64,000 bases of DNA, taken from contig NC_067206.1 in assembly GCF_026262505.1 (NCBI RefSeq), positions 38,763,660 to 38,827,659 on the forward strand, given 5' to 3'. Of this stretch, positions 52,527-64,000 are shown piece after piece. Within the stretch, counting starts at the first letter, position 1. The number at the start of each line of letters is the position of its first letter. The notes under the pieces were generated by a model, which had not been told where the DNA came from, made no database searches, and saw nothing but the letters and a program-made list of their open reading frames with translations. The DNA is from Trichomonas vaginalis G3. Taxonomy: Eukaryota; Parabasalia; Trichomonadida; Trichomonadidae. A program made the position numbers and the translations under genes.

Positions 52527-53422
52527 TTATTTTGCTGGAACTTTTGAATCTATTATTCCCTGTATTTGTTCATGAAGTTGATTTTTAGCTGTTTCATCGA
52601 ATTAATAGACCGAATATATTCATTAATTGCATTCTTATAATCATCTGATTTCTCAAATTTTCTTTTATCTGATTCCTTAACTAAATCATAAGTTAAACCT
52701 CGTTGCTGATATAATGGTTTCTTAATTAAATCTTTGAATGCTTGAGATAAAGCACCTGATGCAATTCTTGCTACTATAATTGGTTGGAATTGCTGTTTAA
52801 GTTCATCTTTAACATTTGCGAAAACGGATCGAATAAAGCAACTTTAAAGAATTTCTTAGCTGAAATTTCAGGTCTAATATTTGCATATTGACCATCAAAC
52901 TGGTTAGAATATCGTGGTAATCCATCCGGTCCCTCTTCAATAGCATTTAATTCTTCATTGAAATAAGAATATGGATTATGACGGTATGAATTAATTGGAC
53001 CATTTTCACCTTCTCCAATGATTGTTTAACAGCTTTTCCATTTTCATCAAATTGCATAGGATAACGTTCATTATATGCTTTACGTTTAGGATAATCAGAT
53101 ATAGTTAATTTATAACCATTTATGACTTTAATATTCCTTGACCATCAGTAACGAAAACTTCATTTATACCATCAGGTTTTCCATTTGGACCCGTAATGTC
53201 TGCTTCGTGTGCTTCCCAATTTGGACCTTGACGTTTGGCATATGCTTGAGCTTCTGGTAATGTTAAAACGTTTCTCATTTGTTTAACATCTTTTTGAAGA
53301 CCAGCAACAATATGAACTAATTCTTTCATTCCATCAGGAACTTTCATAGTTCTATTATATGCACCCTTTTTGTTTGTCCCTTGTTTTAATGGAACCTGTA
53401 GAAGATTTACCATTTCTGTCAT
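52527..53422 (-). pseudogene. virion-module protein (~298 residues), M2 copy
   Basis: Same gene as 32804-33698 with four or more single-base losses (near 52600, 52826, 53020, 53134). The first 100 residues are open. Confidence 0.5.
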
Positions 53423-53462
53423 GTTTAATTATAAATAAAAAATAAAAATTAATTATAAAAAG

Positions 53463-54283
53463 TTAATCAAATTTAACACTTCCTTTATTTAAATCAACTA
53501 TTATTTTTCCATGTTCACCTAATTGCTGATATTGTGTGTAAAGTTCATTAATGCTCATTGGTAAATTCACTTGATAAAGCATAACGTTCAACTTTGACGA
53601 CTAAACCCACTGAAAATGAAAAGTGTTGATAGATTTGATTTAATGTTTGTGCTTAATGCTTTGAAATATTGAACAGCCATAAAGAATGAACACTGAATGT
53701 GTCGACATTGAGTTAATAACTGATTAAAATATGATTTCTCATTTGTTATTAGTTTTGATTTCACCGCATCATCTAGAAAAATGAGTGAATGCAAAAATTC
53801 TCTATCAAAATTTGAAATAGAAAGTGTTTCAAATAATTCATCCGTTGTTTATCAATAATTTTATCCTCTAATCCTTGCTTCTTGATTGTATTATATAATT
53901 CTTTATACATTAAAAAGTTTTTTAAATAATCTTCTGCTTCTTCTTGTGATAAATAAATAATTGGAATTTTGATTAAATGCTTTAAAGATTCAAATGTATC
54001 ATCTGAAGGTGAACCTGAACGGTTGATATAAATTAACACATGTGAATAGGGGGAAGTGTTAGCAATAATGATAATTTGTTTTAATATCGTTAATGTTTTA
54101 CCTTTATTGTTTACCAATTGCTGCAGTGATTGAATTTAAAACATTCAGAATATGGAATTTTCATTAATTTTTCCTTAGATAGAGCATTTCTATTATCACT
54201 CAATGCTTCATTAATCATATCATCTATGTCTGTATTATATACTCCTGCTAATTCTTCATAAGGGTGGATGAATTTAAATCCAT
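53463..54283 (-). pseudogene. A32-like packaging ATPase, M2 copy, frameshifted
   Basis: Same gene as 33739-34566. Losses near 53595, 53842, 54106 (in the Walker A region), 54138 and 54262. Confidence 0.85.
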
Positions 54284-54307
54284 TTAATCAAAAATAAATT
54301 TATAATT

Positions 54308-55947
54308 TTAAACATTTCTATTCATCAATATTTCATCATATGAACTTCTATACTGTGGTGGTCTACCTGTTGGATGATATTTCAAACCTTCATCCGGTGT
54401 CCATGTCCAATACGTAGTCCTAGTAAACCAAACCTGAGGAGGATTTGTCACCTTTGAACAGTAAGTGTCATTTTCACCCTGAATGATTGGATAAGCTTTC
54501 ACTTGTACTGTAACTTGTGAGTTGAAAGTTTCTAATCCATCAAAGAATATACCCGCTCCATCACGTTGAACTGGAATAGTGCATAAGAATGAAGTTTGGT
54601 CTTTCCATGTTCTAGCTAATGGCGTGCCATCATCTCATTCAGTGGTCTAGTTAATGAGTCCTCGTATTCTTCTGTGCATTCATTCACTCCATCTAAATCA
54701 GAAGCTTGAAGCATACGTGTAAAGAATATGTCACCCACTGTGGTCATCGCTTGATCGGGGAAGTTTCTGGAATCTATAGTGACCTGAAGACCTCGAAGCA
54801 TTGGATTTTCTAAAACTGTTCTTTGCATTGCATTCTTCGGAAATGTTAACACAACATCTGTAACATTATGAAGAGCGTATGAGAAATCTGAGCTAATACC
54901 TTCAGGAGTGATGCAACCTCCATTTAGTGAACGAACGTCAATATGTTGAGCTGGAATCATGAATGGATCTTCCTTACTGAATAAACGTGGTATTGCTTTA
55001 ACTGATTCTTCAATTAAACCGTATCCTGGTTGTAATGCATTTATCCTCTAAAACTTCCATCTTTGTGCATGAAATAATAACGTCATCAACTGTTGCGTCA
55101 GCAGATGTAGCGGCTAAGCTTGTAATTAATTTGGCAGGAAGTCCGATTTGTTGGAATTTGCGATCATATTTATAAACATGATTCATAATCTTTTCATAAT
55201 TTTCATCAGTTATCTTTTCATAAACGTAATTTTGTAAATCAGCAACTCTTAACGGGTCAACCTGACAAAATACTAAAGTATCCCTGAAAACATAATATTT
55301 AAGAATGATATCACCAAATGATTTAGGATAATCATCGAACGCCTGAAATGCTAACAAATCATTTACCGGAATAATCATATCAAAAGTGACATCAACTTCT
55401 TCATTTGCTTCTTGAAAACTTCTGAAGGGTCAATATATTTACCACATACTGAGTTATCATATTTTTGAACATTATTATATAACGAATGAACAAACTTTTT
55501 AACTTTCCTTTCTGATTTTGGTTTATATGTTGCAAATGCGAAAGATTCACGGGCGCAATCCATCTGAAGATAACCGGCATCACCTCTTTCGGTTTCTACT
55601 TCTAATTGTTTAAAGCTTTGATTTGATGATTTGTAACCAACGAATAAACGCATGCATTTAAAAGCGGCATCACATGTGAAAGCTTTATTTGAAACTAGAG
55701 TTGCTTTAACTTTGCGTTTAATATATGTGTCACCTAATTGGTTCACATCATGAGCCGGATTTGTAATTCTTAAATGAGTTTGTTTATCATCAAAATATGG
55801 AGCATCAGAGTCATAGCATGAACTTTCAAGTTCTCTATAATATCTTCTACCGTCATTCTTTGCGAATATTTCATTTATCTTTTCGAATGAATGAAACACA
55901 TTTCCATTAATCGGTTTAGTGTTTGGCACCAAATAGTTAGTCGTCAT
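54308..55947 (-). pseudogene. predicted major capsid protein, M2 copy, frameshifted
   Basis: Same gene as 34591-36231; breaks near 54635, 55030 and 55408, otherwise only a few substitutions. Confidence 0.7.
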
Positions 55948-56016
55948 TTATTAATAAATAAAAAATCAAAATTAAAAGATGAAAATGAATTTTTAATTTT
56001 AATGAAATAATCAACT

Positions 56017-56232
56017 ATGGCTGCAGGTATATTTAAGAAACTGTGGGATAAAGTAAAAAGAGGAGCGCATAAAGTTTGGGAAACAATGAAGAAAGGAGCA
56101 AATTGGATATTTAAGAATAAAGAAGCAATTAGTGACGTTGCTGAATCAATAACACCAAAAGCTGCCCCAATAAGAGAAGTTTTAAATAAAGGAGAAAAAG
56201 TTTATCAAAGACTTCAACCGATACTAAGATAA
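56017..56232 (+). CDS. small amphipathic basic protein (71 residues), M2 copy
   Basis: Protein sequence as at 36301-36516; intact, with a silent change near the end. Conservation of the frame while neighbours carry indels supports a real gene. Confidence 0.65.
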   Translation: MAAGIFKKLWDKVKRGAHKVWETMKKGANWIFKNKEAISDVAESITPKAAPIREVLNKGEKVYQRLQPILR

Positions 56233-56255
56233 AAATAATTTTATTTATTTTTCCA

Positions 56256-56492
56256 CTATCTACCTCCTATTTTATTAAGTATTCCTTCAGCAATTCCACC
56301 AATTGCGTTACCTGCTTGTGCTCCCATCGCCGGATTACCTGCTTTAGTACCTAATACTCCACCTATGATAGTTCCTGCCGTTTTCGCTACTGGTGCCAAA
56401 AAGTTTGCAACGGGTTTAATAATCTTTTTATGAACCCAACCCGCAGCTTTCTTAATTCCATCCCATAATTTTTTAAAGAATCCTGCCGCCAT
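56256..56492 (-). CDS. small Gly/Ala-rich amphipathic protein (78 residues), intact
   Basis: Starts MAAGFFKKLWDGIKKAAGWV, then a hydrophobic Gly/Ala-rich segment (AKTAGTIIGGVLGTKAGNPA) and ends EGILNKIGGR. The N-terminal helix matches the opposing 71-residue protein. TIIGGV fits the adenovirus-protease site rule ([MIL]xGG-x), which is intriguing because Polintons usually encode an adenain-like protease, though none is evident here. Candidate membrane-active or minor core protein. Confidence 0.65.
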   Translation of the reverse strand: MAAGFFKKLWDGIKKAAGWVHKKIIKPVANFLAPVAKTAGTIIGGVLGTKAGNPAMGAQAGNAIGGIAEGILNKIGGR

Positions 56493-56558
56493 TTCTGATT
56501 TAATATTAATTAAAAAATATATTTCATCACTTATATTCTAATTTTTATTTAATGATAA

Positions 56559-56926
56559 ATGAAACCGATTTTAAAAATAAATGAAACAGAGGAGGAAGAA
56601 ATAAATGAAAGTGAAAATGTTCAACAAAAAATAAACGTTGTTAAACCAATTACTGAAATAAAAATTTTTTCATCTGTTGAAGAATTTAATGACTATTATG
56701 CTAATAATAAAAAATTATTTGAAGAATTGACAACGTGTAAATTGAATAAAATGTTTAAAGTTGATGGATTCAAAATTTCAAAAATAAAAGGGTGGTTAGT
56801 TTGAAATCTATTCCTCAATCAAGAATCACCTCATTAATGAAAATAGATGATTTAACAAAAAGAATAGAAGAGATTGAAGAAAGAATGAATCAAATAATTG
56901 ATTTCATAAATTCAAATAATCATTAG
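56559..56926 (+). pseudogene. ~120-residue acidic/coiled-coil protein, M2 copy
   Basis: As 36843-37207, with one or two bases lost in the G-run near 56790 that change the frame to WLV-stop; the coiled-coil end (KRIEEIEERMNQIIDFINSN) follows in another frame to TAG. Confidence 0.5.
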
Positions 56927-57090
56927 TTTCTTAAAGTTCTATGTTGAACTCATCAAATTCTTCTTCATCATTACCATTACTCTTTCAACTCTATCTTTTG
57001 ATAGTCTTGCGTTTAATTTTTCGTAAGAAGTTTATTTTTTAAAAATTTTTTTATTTTTTCATTTTTTATTTCATTATGGTAGTGAATCTT

Positions 57091-57213
57091 TTATTCATGA
57101 AAATAATTATTTCTAATTTCTTTTACTCGTTTATGAGGTCTTTGATTATGACTCCATTGATTCCATTCAGGATTTAAACAATGTTTAATTAATCGCGGAA
57201 TATCTGACATCAT
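57091..57213 (-). CDS. small 40-residue protein at the M2 right end
   Basis: Same as 37371-37493; present only at the right end here because M2's left end is of the other type. Confidence 0.35.
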   Translation of the reverse strand: MMSDIPRLIKHCLNPEWNQWSHNQRPHKRVKEIRNNYFHE

Positions 57214-57484
57214 CTATATATAGCTTCTTTTATAAAAGATAAAAAATAAATTATTTTAAAATTAATGTTAATTTTTTAATGATTTATGTTTGGGCTGAGT
57301 GTAAATGTCTTACAATTTTGAAAATTTTTTAAATCTTGATTTATTCAAAAATGTAAGAATAAAAACCGTAAGAATCATACATTTTTTACTTCATATGTTA
57401 AAAAAAATGATACAAAATCGCTCGATATTGTATGAATTCTTACGTTTACAAAAAAAGTCACACAACCCTTCCACATATACTACT

Positions 57485-57821
57485 AATGTGAATATCAAGC
57501 TAAAGTTGCATATCATCCAAAAATATATTATGTAACAACACAAATTTGTTTTGATACTCAAATACTCTGCAAATTTTTGTGTTTAAAACTAAATGCACAT
57601 TCCTCAAATAAGGAAAGCTTCACTTGAAGATTACATAGCAAAATAAGGGCTAGCACCTGAGTCTTTTTGGAATTATCTGGCCAAGATTACAATTGATTAG
57701 AGTTTCAACAATTGGAATAACTCATTTGACTGATTTTAAATCAATGAACAAATAATTGGATGTAAATGATAAAATTTATGCATATCATTGCAATAAATCA
57801 AAATTATAAATCATTTTTAGA
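57485..57821. repeat. spacer between M2 and M3
   Basis: Second copy of the 337-bp spacer at 37770-38106, including the leading AATGTG and trailing TTTAGA. Confidence 0.85.
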
Positions 57822-57950
57822 AGTAGTAGGATAAGGCGGGGTGTGTGACTTTTTTTGTAAACGTAAGAATTCATACAATATCGAGCGATTTTGTATCATT
57901 TTTTTAACATATTAATTTTAAATTAAAGTTATTTTTTTATTCTTACATAA

Positions 57951-58331
57951 ATGACCCAACAAGTAAAACCAGATAAAATAGATTATCGAATTTTAGAGGA
58001 TGGTGTTCCTGTTTATATTCAAAGATTTAAAGGGAAGCAATATTATAGAATTGTTAATCCTGAATACATAAAACATTTATTTAAAAAGGAAGACTGTGAA
58101 TTATTAAACGTTAATGAATATGAAACCAATAAATCAAAATTGAAATATAAATATATTGGAAGTGATGAAAGATGCAAAGATAAAGATAAAGTTTATACAG
58201 TTTCATATAATGAATGGAAAACCAATAAGATAAGAAAACATTTAGGAGATTATGGTAAAAGTTCTGAATTCTTCAAATCTAGTATGTACGAGAGAGTAAA
58301 AGAAATTAGAAATAATTATTTTCATGAATGA
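57951..58331 (+). CDS. 126-residue left-end protein, M3 copy
   Basis: Intact, same protein as 38236-38616. Confidence 0.6.
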   Translation: MTQQVKPDKIDYRILEDGVPVYIQRFKGKQYYRIVNPEYIKHLFKKEDCELLNVNEYETNKSKLKYKYIGSDERCKDKDKVYTVSYNEWKTNKIRKHLGDYGKSSEFFKSSMYERVKEIRNNYFHE

Positions 58332-58430
58332 AAGATTCACTACCATAATGAAATAAAAAATAAAAAATAAACTTTAAAAATTCATGTCTTACATTTTTGA
58401 ATAATTTATTTTTTTTTTATTTTGTATGAA

Positions 58431-59540
58431 ATGAGCGTCAAAACTAACGACGTTAAAAAATTGGGATTCACAAACGAGGAAATAAAGGATATATTAGATG
58501 AGATGTGTTATGAAGTTAGTAAATATTATTTAAGAAATTGTCAAAAATTTGCCGAGTTATTAAATGATTTAGATTATGATGGAAAAATGAATAAAGATGA
58601 TGTTATAAATTTCTTATATCCCACATCTGAAGAAGAAAAACCTAAAGAACCTGATGTTTTCCCTGAATATTATGAAGAACGGATTAAAGATGATGATGAA
58701 TACAATGAAATTGAAAGACTGGAAAAAATAAGAGATGAAATAGATGAAAAAATTAAGGAATTAAGAGAAGTTGAAAAATATAATGAAAATGAAGTAGAGG
58801 GTTTAATGAATATCCCAGCTTCAGAATCAGCAGTTCAAAAATCTCATGAAGAAAGATATAAAAATTATGTCTCAGAATCAACACAAAATTTATTAGATGG
58901 CGAAATAGATGAAACACTTTCAGAAGAAGGTACTAAATTTATTCGTAAACATAAGTTACAATTTATTGATAATGAAAAATACCCTTGTATCTTACTTTCA
59001 CCCCCTCTCGATTCCGAGAAATTCAAAAAAGCTCTTAAAAATGTGACATATGCAACTAATACGATTAAGAAAGAAGATCATGATATTTACACAAATTATT
59101 ATTTAAATAAATGCACGGGTGTTGATAAAGTTTTTGATTTATTAGATAAAATATCAAAAGAAACCATTGGAACCTATAAAATTTTGTGTGATTGTGGTTT
59201 CATTATTGAAGATACTAATAATGTTTCATATGAAAGAACAGCACCGAAGGAAGACGAAGTTGAAAGGTCTATACCATTCGTTATTAAGAATATAAAAGAT
59301 ATGAAAACTTATAAACATTATATTTATTCATTTATTTCAGAAAAAATGGAAGCAACCCATAAAACATCTTCTCATCATTTTATAGCTATTCATACATTCC
59401 TTTTCAAAGTTGTGAAATTAAATAAGACAGGAATTAGATTTAATGTATCAGGGTACGCATTCTTGAGTAAATTAAAATGTATTCGTCACGTCGCAGATGA
59501 TAAAAATTTATGTGTTCTTAATTCATTTTATGGGCTTTAA
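58431..59540 (+). CDS. polymerase-partner gene with Cys loop, M3 copy, intact
   Basis: As 38716-39825 with a Ser-to-Arg change in the acidic helix (KELREVEKY) and silent changes. Being open in two of three copies supports the full-length reading. Confidence 0.65.
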   Translation: MSVKTNDVKKLGFTNEEIKDILDEMCYEVSKYYLRNCQKFAELLNDLDYDGKMNKDDVINFLYPTSEEEKPKEPDVFPEYYEERIKDDDEYNEIERLEKIRDEIDEKIKELREVEKYNENEVEGLMNIPASESAVQKSHEERYKNYVSESTQNLLDGEIDETLSEEGTKFIRKHKLQFIDNEKYPCILLSPPLDSEKFKKALKNVTYATNTIKKEDHDIYTNYYLNKCTGVDKVFDLLDKISKETIGTYKILCDCGFIIEDTNNVSYERTAPKEDEVERSIPFVIKNIKDMKTYKHYIYSFISEKMEATHKTSSHHFIAIHTFLFKVVKLNKTGIRFNVSGYAFLSKLKCIRHVADDKNLCVLNSFYGL

Positions 59541-59589
59541 AAAATAAACTTTATTTTTATTTATTTTTTAATTTTTTATTCTTACATAA

Positions 59590-62500
59590 ATGAACAAAAA
59601 CGGAACCGCTAAAATGAATGATAATCAAATTAGAGCAGAAGGTAGAAGGTTATTTAAACGCTTCTATAACATTCCTGATGGTGTTAATCCTAAAACTCGT
59701 AGAAGTTATTTAAATGAAGCAATAGATTCATATGAAGGGTTTGACATTTCATCAGAAAGTGAGAGATTAGCGAGAATGTTAAATGTTAATATTGATTTCT
59801 ATTATTGTGATCCTCAACCAGAAGACGTGGACATAAATAAGGTAGACTTTCCATTAGTGGATTCAATAATGATAGATCCAGAATTTGAAACAGTAAATAT
59901 TTTATTAACACAGAGTCCATGTGGAAAACTTCACGCTGACAGAATAACAGACGTTGAAGCACTCACTGGCTATAAGTTTGTCCATTTTGTAAAGAAGAAG
60001 TTTATTCTATCCGTGATGATCCAGAAAGGAAAAACCAAAGAAGATTTTTAAAGCATTGTGAGAAATGTAAAGAAAATAATGGAAGATTAATTCAAGACGT
60101 TCAATTGCAAAAGACACAGCAACCATATGCACCACATATTACGAAACAGAAGATATATCAGTGGTTATTAGCTCACAATTTGCAGAAATATTATAAACCG
60201 ACAAGATATTATATTACTTTTGACTTCGAAACATTAGAGACTAAAGAAGAATTACAACTTTCCGAGTGTGCAACTTTGAACGCTTACTTAAAACCATTCA
60301 TGGTATCATCAACGGTTAAATTAAATGATAAAACATATACGAGGAATTTTTGCTTAACTTCGAGTGATTCTTTTATTTCTGATTGGATTGAGTTTTTATT
60401 TTCAACCTGTTCATTAGTTACTAAATCAAATATTGAACAATATGAAGAATTAATGAAGTCCCATACATTAAATGAAAAACAGAAGGAAGCATTTAAAGAA
60501 CTTCTAGATGAGGAATTCAATAAAGTGAATATCATAGGTTTTAATTCGGGAAAGTTTGATTTAAATTTAATTCTTCCTGATTTAAACACTGCAAAATGGA
60601 AAATAAAATCAATGCTGGGTTCATCTTCACAATTTAAGCAAATCATTGTAAAGAAAACAAACGTTCCATATGAATTGAGATTTATTGACATCAGAAATTA
60701 TATAGCGGGCGGGACATTAGACCAATTCACTCAAGATTTCGGAAACAATAAATCACGTGTTAAATCCTTTTTCCCTTATCAATTCATCACATGGGAGAAT
60801 TACGAAGAAGAATTATATAAAGAGGAACCATTCACGAAAGATTCATTTTATTCAGCATTAACTCAAGAAACTATATCAGATAGTGATTATCAAATATATC
60901 TCAATGATGCTAAAAATTTTAAGAATAGATTAGAATATTTTATTCATTATTGCAATAAAGATGTTGAAATTATGATTGACCCAATCGATAAAATTATTGA
61001 AGAAACATTTGTTTATAAAATTGACATGCTTCATAATCTTTCTTTATCATCGAATGCTTCAATGATTCGTTACGCTTTAGCATATAAAGACTTTAATCCT
61101 AATGAAAAATATCCTGAGGAAGAGATAGAATCAAGTTTTGAATTAACGAAAAAGTATTGGAAATATAAAATTGAATCATATAAGAAACAAGATGAAAAAG
61201 CAGAAAGGGATACTAAAAATAATGTTTCAATGGATGATTTTCAATACTATCACGATTTAATCCTTTCATCTAAATGTAAAATGTGTGGTAAAGCGTTTAC
61301 ATATGCAAATAAACCAACATTGGATAGAATCGATAATGAAAAACCACATACCAAAGAAAATTGTCAGTTAATGTGTTGTTATTGCAATGTCGTAAAATCA
61401 AATAAAGATGAAGATGTTCAACGTTTAAGAATCAATTTAAGAAATTATGCATTAAAAAATAATTTACCAATGACTTTAGATTCGGTTGAAGCTTATCACA
61501 TTCTCCGTAATGGAATTACTGGTGGTTTATCAAATGTTCAACATAGAGTAAATCTTAAAGGAATCACGCGCATTAATAAACTTTCATATAGTCCAGAAAC
61601 TAAAACTGTATCAAATGAGGACACCACCAACATTATGACCCATTTCGTTGGAGTTGACTTTAATTCATTATATCCTTCATCATTTTCATCTAATCCTCAT
61701 GATTTCATTCAATATACTGACCATAAAATGTATATGCCGGGAAGATTGAATGGTGTTATCATTTGTGATACAGCAACAAAGAAAGCAAAAGCACTGGGAA
61801 TAATTAAGAAGAAAAATACTTTATTCGTTGCTGAAGTAAAGGGTCACATTGATGAAAAATACATTAATGATTACATAAACTTTTTACCGATAATAAGAAA
61901 CTTAGATATTATCACAGATGAAAAAACAATTGGTAGTTTTATGTATAATTACATGAAATCAAACAATCTACCAGTTGACCAGAAACAGAGGAAATTAACT
62001 CAGTTAGCATCAACACACAACCAATATCAACCATTTTCTTCTTATTATCTTTGGTATCTAATAGGCAAATTTCATTTTATCATTGATGATATTCAATCAA
62101 TTTTAACATTTACGAAAAACACTTGTTTTAATGAATTTGCGAACAAATTTATGAACGAAAGACAAAAGGCTGAATTAGAAGGAAATAAAGGGAAAAGTTT
62201 ATTTTGCAAGATTTCGCTTAATGGATCATATGGTTACGATGCAATGAATACACAAAATTACGCAAAGACTAAAATAATGAATGCACAGAAGGCACGCGTT
62301 GCATGTATGTCAAATAAGTTTAAAAACATAAGAGAAATAGGTGAGGATACATATCAAGTGATGCTCAAAGATAGATTTTATAGATGTGATACATGTTTAC
62401 AAGAGGCATTTTTTACTTTAGATAATGCTAAATACTGGTATTTAGTTTTCATTTATGATTTTATGTATAAATGCATGAATCTTAATCGTTTTCATTTCAT

Positions 62501-63035
62501 TGAAGGTGATACTGATTCATCTTATTGGGCTATTGCTGGCGATCCAAGTCTTCCTAACACTCAAGCATTTCAGGCGATTGTAACCGATAAAAAATTTTAT
62601 GATAAAAACATTTTCAAATTCGCACCATTTGATTTCTTCTGTTTTGATGAGAAATTTAAACCTAAATTAAAGAATAAAGCTGAAGAAAAAGCACATGAGA
62701 AGAAGTTATTGGGTTTAGCAATTGAGAAACAAGGTGATAACATGGTTGCTTTATGTCCTAAGTGTTATACATCATTCAACGGTTCAATTGATGGAAGTGA
62801 TTTTAAAAAGATTGCACAAAAAATGAAGGGTGTTAGTTTAAGACAAAATAAGCAATTAACACCTAAAAAATATTTGGATATAATAAATGATAAAGTGATA
62901 TTTGATGGTCAAAATATTAATTTACAACTTAAAAACGGGTCAATGACTCGCTTAACAATCGGTAAGACTGCATTAACAGGAGCACACACTAAGGCTGTAT
63001 GTTGTGAAAATGGATGTTGTATGCCATTTATTTAA
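59590..63035 (+). pseudogene. family-B DNA polymerase, M3 copy, one frameshift
   Basis: One A missing near 59974 (in GGCTATAAGTTTG) separates the first ~128 residues from the rest; the following 976 residues, with all exonuclease, HNH and polymerase motifs, are open from about 60105. Confidence 0.9.
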
Positions 63036-63057
63036 TACAATTTAAAATTTTAATGAA

Positions 63058-63152
63058 ATGCCACAGAAGAGACAAAAGGAACCGTTAATGATGCGATTCA
63101 ATATGTAAATAATGGTTTTGATACTATGATTCAAAGAGGTGGGCACCCTTAA
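63058..63152 (+). pseudogene. remnant of the small Gln/Pro-rich gene, M3
   Basis: Carries the same AAGGAACC-to-AAGGAACC deletion as M2, so the deletion predates the separation of M2 and M3. Confidence 0.7.
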
Positions 63153-63176
63153 AACACTTATTTTATTTTTATATAA

Positions 63177-64000
63177 ATGGATAACACAGATTTAAAAATT
63201 TTAATTGATGATTTAGTATTTAATCAAAATTTTCTTGATTATTACGATTTAAAATCATATCTCCAAAAACATAATAACAATATAACGGGTGATGATATGG
63301 AATATTATTATCCATATTATAAAAATGAAATTTTGAAATATCATAATAAAATAATTTCTGAAATTAAAGACAAAATTAAAAATAATGAATATACAAAGGG
63401 AAAAACTAAATCACAACTTAAACAGTTGAAAGATTTCAAAAATAAAGTATTAACAGAAGAAGATATTGATGAATTATATAATTTATATAATCCTGAGCCA
63501 CAAAAACCAAAGCCGAGGTCTAAAGTAGCAAATGTTCAACAGCCAAATGTTCAACAGCTAAAGGTGCAAAACGCCCTAACCCTTCAGACCATAAATGAAG
63601 CACAAGCTTTAATTTATGATTCATTAGTTAAACCATATTCAACCGACTTTTAAATGAAGATCAACTTTTGGAATTCATCCTTCAACATAAACTCGAAGCG
63701 GGAAAGTATATCAAACCTTTATATACAGCATATTTAAAACAAATGAATAGAATACATCCAGAATTAATGAAGGGGGGAATGAATTCCAAAATCAAAGCAG
63801 ATAAAATTAAACCACTTGCAACACCAAAACCTCCAACGACAGTACCGCCTCCTCCTTCAGTTAATCCTTCATCATTCACTTTATTATATCCATTTCAAAC
63901 ATTAAAGAAGCAAAAAGATTTTAAAAAGGATTTCAAGATATTAAATAAACCAATTGACCCGAAAATTCAACCGTTAAAGGAAAAATTTAGTCGCCCTTCA
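63177..64000 (+). pseudogene. retroviral-type integrase, M3 copy, broken and cut by the window
   Basis: Open from ATG 63177 to 63653, where the lost C shared with M2 causes an early stop; the shortened linker near 63772 is also shared. The catalytic core lies beyond the window. Confidence 0.8.

Larger units (their letters stand above)
38107..57484. mobile_element. Maverick/Polinton M2, recombinant-looking copy
   Basis: Starts AGTAGTAGGATAAGGCGGGG, different from M1's terminus over the first ~20 bases, but ends with M1's right end. Ends match each other over only ~90 bp. The 6 bases before it are TTTAGA and after it AATGTG, so there is no target duplication. From 38107 the unit of 19,715 bp (element plus spacer) repeats at 57822. 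Confidence 0.9.
57822..64000. mobile_element. Maverick/Polinton M3, left part only
   Basis: Begins like M2 (AGTAGTAGGATAAGGCGGGG) and is nearly identical to it across the visible 6.2 kb, apart from scattered substitutions and different indels. Continues past the window. Confidence 0.9.

Noticed and set aside
1-64000. tRNA, rRNA or riboswitch genes
   Set aside because: No cloverleaf with internal promoter boxes and no rRNA core sequences were noticed on reading either strand.

Overview
The window looks like a parabasalid (trichomonad) genome: very AT-rich, compact intron-less genes with TCA(C/T)TYTT initiator-like motifs just upstream of start codons, a tetraspanin, a beta-helix surface-type protein, Mutator-like elements, and above all giant Maverick/Polinton transposons. 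Trichomonas vaginalis is the best fit, another trichomonad is possible; this is inference from family knowledge, no search was run.

Layout. 1-9.6 kb is ordinary host sequence: the end of an upstream gene, a ~1.05 kb terminal-inverted-repeat (TIR) insertion, three plus-strand genes (unknown, Cys-rich membrane protein, tetraspanin), and a minus-strand block where an acidic low-complexity gene has been partly duplicated around a beta-helix gene. 9641-17052 is a ~7.4 kb non-coding element bounded by 22-bp inverted repeats. It holds, nested, a GC-rich hairpin, a polypyrimidine tract, 32-, 47-, 69- and 121-bp tandem repeats, a MULE-like insertion with a 9-bp target duplication, a foldback structure with ~445-bp arms, and an 824-bp-armed palindrome.

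17886-64000 is a head-to-tail array of three Maverick/Polintons, called M1 (17886-37769), M2 (38107-57484) and M3 (57822 to beyond the window), separated by the same 337-bp spacer. M1 has a 6-bp target duplication (AATGTG), 5'-AG...CT-3' ends and ~0.7-kb TIRs. M2 starts with a different left end (also seen in M3) but ends with M1's right end and has no matching target duplication, as expected if M2 is a recombinant between two neighbouring insertions.

Each element carries a left replication/integration module on the plus strand (protein-primed DNA polymerase B with an embedded HNH domain, its apparently split N-terminal partner gene, a small Gln-rich protein, a retroviral-type integrase). A variable cargo region follows. 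Then comes a minus-strand virion-type module (phage-like tail-fibre protein, several unknown proteins, A32-like packaging ATPase, predicted major capsid protein) and two small amphipathic proteins. Reading frames are broken by many 1-5 base indels, often in homopolymers, but most core genes are open in at least one copy.

The most unusual part is the cargo region (25.6-29.7 kb in M1, 45.5-49.4 kb in M2). It contains KilA-N and KilA-N/T5orf172 genes and an unrecognised ~300-residue gene, separated by ~120-bp iteron-like repeats, and differs between the copies by gene loss, inversion and core-domain replacement. The unrecognised gene is a self-contained cassette flanked by inverted arrays of a pentamer. 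The pentamer is GGTGA in M1 and GTTAG in M2, yet number, orientation and spacing are nearly the same.
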